NCBI GenBank assembly: GCA_021014325.1
Contig: CM037472.1
Span: 11,408,001-11,472,000, forward strand
Length of the DNA stretch: 64,000 nt
From: Plazaster borealis
Lineage: Eukaryota > Echinodermata > Asteroidea > Forcipulatida > Labidiasteridae
Reading direction: 5' to 3'
Shown here: positions 34,301 through 43,300 of the stretch, piece after piece
Layout: each line of letters starts with the position of its first letter
How positions within the stretch are numbered: the stretch's first letter is position 1
Notes under the pieces: model-generated
What the model saw: only the letters and a program-made list of their open reading frames with translations
Database searches by the model: none
What the model was told of the DNA's origin: nothing
Made by a program: the position numbers and the translations under genes

Positions 34301-37300
34301 AGGATGAGCTGCGTATTAAATATAGAAGTGCAGAAGCAGCTGCAGTGAAGGGCATCCCAGGTACCCTAGACACGTGGCATCATGTGGACTGCTTCGTCAA
34401 GCCGGACTGCTTAGCGGCCGTACAGTGGCAGGACACGTTCTCCGTGAAACACCTAGAGGGGTTTAAAAAGCTGGAGGCGCAGGATCAAAAACTCCTGGAG
34501 AAGAAATTCCCCTTGTAAGAGGTTTCAGAATAATCCATTTTATTTGTTGAAGCTTGTTTAATAACAAAGCTTAATTTTAAAGGTAGGGTCTTAGATTAGT
34601 TTTTGCCAACGTAATTGAGCCAAAATATCAATAAAAGATACAATAAAAGTCAGCTGAATACAGTGTTAAGAAAAAAGAAAAAGAAATCGTCACAGTATTT
34701 TCACAAGAACGTTGAATCCATCCATGTTTAGCGAGTTGACAGCGGGTACCAACCGCATCTCTGGCCGCAGCATTCGCGACTGGACACAGCCCTCAGAAAT
34801 CTGAGAAACGATTCATGCATGAATCATTTCTCAGATTCAAATGTTTTTGGGTGAACAATTATCCAAACTATAATACTTCGAAGGGAATCCTTTCTCAAAA
34901 TAGTTTATACTATCAACAGCTGCAGTGCTTTATCAAGTACATTTTAATGGTCATTAATTTTTGGAGTATTTACCAATCTATGACCCTACCATTCAATCCC
35001 ATGCTATGTAAAATACTTTCGGGCAAGATTTTTCAAATGAGCCTCCCAGAGTCTGGACTTCCTGCAGGCACAAAATGTCAAAGCTCAATGGAAGAAAACA
35101 AAATCTCACATTGCAGGGTACATTTTAATTAAGGAAAGGGGCACATCTCAAAACTTGTTAGCTGTAATTTTTTTATTTTACCAAATTTAAAAATAAATTA
35201 AGATACAGAGTGTACAACTCCCTGTTTCAACTGTGGAGTATCTTGCTTGCCAGGAAATACCCAGGAATGCACAAGATAACTCTTTTTGTAAAAAGTCGCA
35301 TCCCCATCAGGGGATCCCTCTCCTGTCGCTCTCCAGGTTGTATCGTAAACTTGGGTATGATTCCTGGCTATATGGCAGTTTCAGGTTGAATGGCTTCTGA
35401 CTGGCACACCCGAACAAAGATAATGACAAAATAAGGAAACCGCCAACATTAGGGCTGAATGGCTCAGTTGGTAGAGCACCGGCACGCTAATCCGGAGATC
35501 GCAGGTTCAAATCCAGTTCTAGTAAATTTGTCTTTGTTCAACCCAAAATTATTTGTAAAAAAAAAGGTAACATGGTATACTTGTGGCGTGTCGTAGCCGA
35601 GCAGATAAGAACACCGAACTCAAGCTCTGGTGTTTCTGATCAGCAGAGTGTGGGTTCGAATCCCAGTCGTGTCACTTGTGTCCTTAAGCAAGACACTTAA
35701 CCACATGCTTCGTCCTTCGGATGGGACGTTAAGCCGGAGGTCCCGTGTGTTGTGTAATGCACGTAAAAGAACCCAGTGCACTTAAAAGAACCCAGTAAAG
35801 AGAAGGGGTTCGCCCCGTTGTTCCTGGTTTGATTGGCTGCATATTGCGCCACAGCACCTTGTAAACCATTACATGGTGCTATGCAAAGGAATAGGTCTCA
35901 TACTTCAACATGTAACTCCATTTACCTTGTGGGAAAAATACTGAGCGCTTTGAGACACCCATCGGGAGTATAAAGCACTATATAAGAACTGCATTATTAT
36001 TATACGACAATGTGCAATGTTATTCTTTCTTAATGTCCTGTATTGTTTTTTGTAGGAAGCGGAAGTCTAAAGCTGTCGTTGATGAGCCAGACTGTAAGAA
36101 ACCCAAAGCACAAGTAGTTGATAAAGAGAAGGAAAAACTGAAGGTGAAGTGTGAATATGTTTAATCAATTGCATCAGACTTTAGATCTGGGGTTCGTTCC
36201 ACTCTGGTGAACAACGCAAACATTGGCCAGCTTATACACGCACATTTATAAACTGGAACACATTGGTTATAATGAGCGTTTGCAGCATTTGAAAATTGGC
36301 AGATGGTCTATTTATAAACTGGAACACATTGGTTATAATGAGCGTTTGCAGCATTTGAAAATTGGCAGATGGTCTAGAGGATGTGTTAGCATATGTAGCA
36401 AAAATTGGGCAAAATCAGTGATAAGTAAGCGTACAGTAAAAAAGATAATAAATAAATAAATGCAATCTTCATTATCTTTAAAATGTTAACCCCAGATGCT
36501 ATCCAGGGAAAATGGTGGACATCCCTTTTTGTTGAGGGGAACTGTCTCATCTTAATCCCCTACAATTTGTAATATATTGTTTCCAATGCCCTACAATTTG
36601 TTGTACATTTTGCTTTGTTCACTGGCACACCTTTGGTTTGTGCTTTTGTGACTGTGAAGACTTGGTATACAATGCATACCTGCCAACTGTTCAGATTTAA
36701 TTGGAATTGTCCAGATTTTTGAGATTACAGGCTGCAAAAAATCAGAACATTCCTATTTCTGACAAGAGAGTAAGAGACGGCAATGAACAAAATAAAAAGT
36801 TCTGGCAAAAGAGGGTGCCATTTGCTTGCGACAGTAGGTATTTTCTTACAGGATACAGTGTTGTTGTCCATTGTTTTAAATAATACATCATTTGTATGTG
36901 TACATGTAATGAGCTTTACTCGCACGACTTCTTGCATCGCTATCTGTGGACTTGTAAAACTGGTTTTCCTATTTCTGAGCTGTCAATGTTGGCAGGTATG
37001 TATAGTGTTGTATTTTTAATCCTGATCTATTCTGAAAAGTGTGTTGACGTCTGCTCCTTTTAGTTTTACATGTGGGCTGATTGGAACCGGTAGAAATGGT
37101 TAAGCGTATATTCGGTTTGCGGTAACAACATGTGTATATCGACTTTGCTGTGTAGATTTCGTTCTTTGAGAACTTTTCTTACTATTTATTCACTGCCGCT
37201 GACGATGATTAGAGCAAGCTAGTCGAAATGTTGAGACCAATTAAGAACTCACTTCGCGGCAGTGAAGTTAATAACGAGAAGTCCCCTCGATCCACTAATC

Positions 37301-40300
37301 GAAAGAAGTAGTCCCGGCTGTTTTCCTAGTTAATAAGCAGTACAGTTCTTTTTAAAAACTTGGTAGTCTCCTGAATTCCGAAATCTACTCTGCGACAGTA
37401 GAATAAATAGCAAGACAAGTGTTAAAAAACAAAATTTACACAGCAAAGTAGATATACACATGGTGATACCTCACCATGCAATGCCTCAATAACCATAATG
37501 GTTAAACGCTTAACCGGAAGTCACAAGTTCCGTTTAACCGTTTAGAAAAATAAATGTACATGCACAACCTAAAGCGCTGTTTAAGAACTGCAAATTATTT
37601 TACACATCACAGGCGCAGAGTGAACAAGTCTGGAAAATCCGAGATGCCTTGAGGAAAAATTTGACGACAAATGAGATGAAGGAGCTCCTTGAGGAAAATG
37701 ACCAAGAGCTACCGTCTGGGGAGAGCAAGGTATGTCTGCTTCATCTACTTGAGTGTTGACTCTTGATTCTAGATGTGCATGTTTTTTGAAGCCTCATGTC
37801 GGCACACATCATTTGTTGTATGTGTCTGACTGATGAAAAGGTCTCAGTTTCAGAAAATATTTTACCTGTTTTTGTTTGTATTGATCGTGGCAGCATACAT
37901 CAATTGTTGTATGTGTCTGACTGATGAAAAGGTCTCAATTTCAGAAAATATTTTACCTGTTTTTGTTTGTATTGATCGTGGCAGCATACATCAATTGTTG
38001 TATGTGTCTGACTGATGAAAAGGTCTCAATTTCAGAAAATATTTTGCCTGTTTTTGTTTGTATTGATCGTGGCAGCATGCATCAATTGTTGTATGTGTCT
38101 GACTGATGAAAAGGTCTCAATTTCAGAAAATATTTTACCTGTTTTTGTTTGTATTGATCGTGGCAGCATACATCATTTGTTGTATGTGTCTGACTGAGAA
38201 AAGGTCTCGTTTTCAGAAATTTGTTTACCCGTTTTGTCAAACGTGGCGGCATACATCATTTGTTGCATGTGTCTGACAGAGGAAAGAAGGTCTTGATTTC
38301 GGAAAGCATTTTACCTGACTTGTTTTTTAATCGATGGTGAAAAAAATTAGTGTTAAAACTGACGTTCATTTCAGTGCCTCTTGCATCAACACGTGCCGGC
38401 AAATTACGCACATTTATTGATTGTCCGTTCATTTTCTTGTCAAACTGAAAAATTTGTTGTCTATAACACAGTGGTATTAGCTCCTGTATGCAGTACATTA
38501 TTTCAAGCTTTAACCAAGGTTTGTACTCAAACACAGATGCAACCACAAAGCCTACAAATACAAGGCGAGATACTAAAATAGGGAGACCGCCAACATAGGG
38601 CTAATTAGCTCAGTTGGTAGAGCACCGGCATGTTTCCAGAGATCGTTGGTTCAAATCCCGCTCTAGTCAACTTTTCTTTGTTCAACCCAAAATCATTTAA
38701 AATTTACCCTGTCAATTTCCCTTGTGGCTTATTATTTGATAAATGAAAAAAAAACAATGCAAAATTTCTTTTCCTGCATAAGAAACTACTCCTCTGCTTC
38801 ATATTTTAAAGCTGCAGTTATTTTAATGTGTTCCCACAACTGTACCAATAAACATTTTCCCAATTCTTTGTGTCATCAAAGCTGTTGGATCGCCTGAGTG
38901 ACATCATGACCTTTGGCCCCCTGGAGCCATGCAGCGAATGTGACCAGGGTCAGCTGGTCTTAACAACAGGTGGCTACCGTTGCCAAGGCAACATATCATC
39001 ATGGACTAAGTGCACGGTATTCACCCAAGATGTTAAGAGGCGGAAGAAATTCATCATTCCCGACGACTTTGAAGTCTGCAGCTACCTGTAAGATTTTTGT
39101 GTTTAAACTTCTTCAGTTTGCTTTTAAAGGGATTGTATACGTTTGGTAGTTGGAACCTACTGTTTGTTTCAATCCTATATAGTTGTAGGTATATGCCATT
39201 AAACTAACTTGTGAAAATTTTATTTCAAAAGGTGGTAGCCTATTTTAGATATTGCCGAAAATCTGGAGCAGTTATGTCCACGCAGGAAGAATAATCTGCA
39301 ATTGGAATACACAATCTGAGAAACGTTTCTGACAGAAACGCTTCTCAGATTCAAATTTTGGGGGATAAAAACTGATATCTTTTTCCATAACCACATTACT
39401 TCAAAGTGAAATGTTTCTCCAAATGCTTTATACTATCAGAAGCTGCTTGCTTCTTACCAAGTAAGTTTTTATTGCCTATAATTTTATGAGTAATTATCAA
39501 ACGTATAGAGACCCTTTAACTAGTTTTTGAACAATTTGGGGTGATTGTAAAAGGTTGTCTTTCTATTAAAGTGACTCAAATTAAAGAAGGGTGATGTGGA
39601 GAGTGTATAGCCGCTACTACTATACCTCATACATATTCATGATCGAGAGCCGATTTCTCCATTCACCATCACGTGCCATATGTTATTTTTGCTGTTGGGG
39701 ACCATGGATAATTTAAGAATGCGTTCGCATGCGTGCCGATAGTTGGCTGCACGGAGTCATCCCAAAATTGTCACGGCCCCGTTCAACCATTGGATTTGCG
39801 CTCCAGTGATTACTAGGTTGCCTCATTATCAAACTTTATCATGGTCGGATTACACGGACAAGGCAGCTCGAAAGTAGCCCACAAAGGAGTGAATGATTAG
39901 TGTTGGTTCTAGCTCAGGTAGGTATACCGGACAATGGTTTATCTAGTAAGCCGATTATAACTAAAAAGTGACACTTTGCTGAAGCTGGCCAACATCATTG
40001 TTCCTTTGTTATACAGTGAGTCTCCCTCAAGACCGGACCATTGCAGACGAACGCGTTCCTATGCATGACACTGGGTGGATTTTCTTTTGTTTCAGCCGTG
40101 CCCTTGACATAATTTATCCATGATCCATGGTCCCTTGTATGTGTTTGCAAGGCCTAATATGTATAAGTACCTGCATATTCAAATTTTCATATTGCATATT
40201 CATATTCAAACCACATATTAAGAAATTGTATTTACTGTTACTCCCAAAACCAGAGAATCTTTCAAGTTTAAACCCTTCAATGGTGGCAAGCGGTTGTTTC

Positions 40301-43300
40301 CGAAAGAGGAGACAGGACCATCAAAAAGGTTGGCGTTTTTACTTTCTTGTTTCTGCTTTTATTTATTTTTTTAAAGTATGCTGTTTCCATTGCATTGTGA
40401 GAAATTATTATGTTATGGTTCAGCCATTTTGCTTTTCTTCCATTCAACTCAATGTGTAACCAAACTGAGGCTGTAAGGTAAAATAGTCTGTCTCCTTTTT
40501 ATACAAATTGAATACAGGGAACGAGACTAACATGGCTGCTGCATCATGAAAGTCTATCAAATTGAGACTCGTTGTGTAAAGACCAATACCAAAAAAAAGT
40601 GACTCTGTGCATTTGAATTTGACACAGCAGAAGTGCACTGAGTGATTCTGGCTGTGGTCTTATGTTACTTTGTTCTTTTGAATACAAAGACGTGGCATGG
40701 CGTGGCCGAGCGGTTAAGAGCACCAGACTCAAGCTCTGGTGTTTTTGATCAGCAGAGTGTGGGTTCGAGACCCGGTCGTGACTCTTGTGTCCTTAAGCAA
40801 GACACTTAACCATTATTGCTACGGATGGGAAGTAAAGCAGTAGGTCCCATGTGTTGTGTAATGCACGTAAAAGAACCCAGTTACACTTATCGCTAAGAGA
40901 AAGGGTTTGCCTCGGGTGTTTCTGGCAGTGGCTGCTGAATGCGCCGCAGCACCTTGTTAACCCTTATAAGGTGCTACATAAAATTTGGTCTCATGATTTC
41001 ATAAACTTCAAAAACCTGTCTTAGAATGTTTCTGTCTGTTCAAGCGCCCTTGAGTACCTTATTGGTAGATACGTGCGCTATATTATAAGTTATCACACAA
41101 GCCTCCAATGAGGCCGAAGGCCGGGTTGGGTATGGGACGCAGAAGCGCTATATTTTTCCGTATTCCACGAGCGCGCGTGTGATAACGAATTTATCTTTCA
41201 GCCTAGTATAAGTCAACCAACCTCATAAAGAAACACGTGCAACGCGCAAAGTTTAAAATTTCAGAGTACTATTTCATGACGAACAGCATGCACGCGCAAA
41301 GTTTAGATTGTAATTTTTGCACTGACCGTATGCGGAGCGTGACGCATTGACACTCTCAATATGCAGAGTGCAATATAAAAACTGGGAGTAGGTTATCGCT
41401 TAATATCACACTCCAGTTCAAGCATCTGATTGGAAGATGAGCGCGTACTGAAGATAAAAGATTATATATTATTATGAAGATGTATATTATTATTATTATT
41501 ATTACAGTCTGGCACCAGTACGAGGATCCAAGAACCCATTGCAGAACGTGGAGGTAACATCAGCAGGGAAGCTGATAATGTCCATCAGTGTGATCAAGGA
41601 GATCATAGCTCAGCTTGGGGGGAAGTACTCTACCTCTGTCACATCGTCAACTGCATGTGTTGTCAGCTCAGAAGGTCAGGCAAAGTTCCTATACTCCACA
41701 CCTTCTCTAAATTACACGTTTAACTATGGCTACGTGATCTCCTCTCAACCAATCAGAATGGATAAACTGTGCCATGTATTTATGAATGGTGTATTAAATT
41801 GTTGCCATTTCCATCTTCAAGTGTTCAACAAATACGTGAAATAATCTTCCTCTTCTTCTTCGCCAAGCTTCCTCTGCTAGTTCTTTCAAACAATTACTCC
41901 AGACATATCTGTTCACTTTGTAATTCTGTTTCATTGAACTGAAAGTCGCTCCTTACCCTGTATGTTTAACTACAGCCTACATGTATGTTAATCTTTATGC
42001 TAAGTTGTATATATATATTAGTTGTATATATATATTATATTTTGTACTGTTTGTACAGCGCCATGAGCGTCATGCCTGACGGACCTGTGCCACTATTATT
42101 ATTGTTATTATTATTATATATTTTGACCTCTTTGGTTGAGCGGAAGTAGGTCAAATCTTGCGGCTCTTTGCAACTGCTTTGAGCATCTTATTACAAGCTG
42201 CTTGCGGTTGATGTGGTCTCTAAATGGTTATGTAGCAAGGTTGAAAAGCCCAAATTCCTAGCCCCATTTGTATGCTGACCTACACACTTAATTGGCTTAA
42301 TTGAGCAGTGCTGATTTATTTCATATTTTCCCCCCAATCTCAACAATATCTCCAGGAGAGGTGAATAAAAGGTCACCTAAGATCGCCAAGGCTGAAACCC
42401 TCAAGATTCACGTAGTTTCTGTTGAATTCCTGAATGAGATTGAAAAAGGCGGAGATGTACTCAAGCTGATCCCACAATACAGCATAGCTCCCTGGGGTTC
42501 AGATGTAAGTACAACCTTTAGACCGTTATCATGCTGCCACCATCTTGGTCATGTTCCCTGTATCCAACAATAGTAGTCAATCCTAACATTCATTGTACGA
42601 AAAGGAACCAGACTATTTCTGCTTCCAGCCTCGGTTTGGTTACATTTATTTGAATGGGAGAAAATCAAGATGGCCTCACCATGATAAAGGTCTATTGACA
42701 ACTAACAATCTGAAGCCGATTGTGATATTCAAGGTTCGATTTCACAAAGTTTTTGAAAATCTGCTTTGCACTGAAATATCTTGCTTAGCAGAAATTTAGG
42801 GGGTTTACCAGCTGAAAAGCCCCATTTGTTTCATATTGTGGTGACTGGTGCTCTGCACTATTTATGTGCTTGCAGATTAAATTGCTCAGCTGTGACATTG
42901 GTGTAATATAGTATCATGTAAGGAATGAGTACTAGGTGGTCTGTGCACAGTTGTGCCACCTTGCACAACCCGTTTCATTGAAGGGTTTTGAATGGTCAGT
43001 CAACTCACTGGCAAATTTATACTGAGTGAAGGATGGTGAAAGGATCCAATTGACAGGTTTACATGTATATTTCCATTTAATTGTAGGTTGCAGATAGGAT
43101 TAATAAAGACCAAACAGACGGTAAAGGATCATTTGCATCAACCAGTTACAGAGGCCAAGACCGTGCAATAGGTGAGCCTTAATGTTCTTGAAATAACTCT
43201 TCCCTCAGGCTTAAAGGAACATTACAAAATTGGTTTTTGCTAACAAAACAGTTAAGCACTTTATATAATCCACCATATACATAAACTGACAAACCTGTAG

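Noticed and set aside
35451..35523. Possible tRNA gene (GGGCTGAATGGCTCAGTTGG... with box B)
   Set aside because: The anticodon loop does not have the required U33, the stems mispair, and the same flanks recur at 38575 and 63140. It is a SINE head.
37833..38197. Three overlapping 60-codon ORFs of almost the same sequence
   Set aside because: They are the same stop-to-start pattern repeated by the 91-bp array inside an intron.
40692..40785. Possible tRNA-Leu(CAA) gene
   Set aside because: Boxes A and B are good, but it continues into the common SINE core and tail shared with three other copies, and the acceptor stem does not close.
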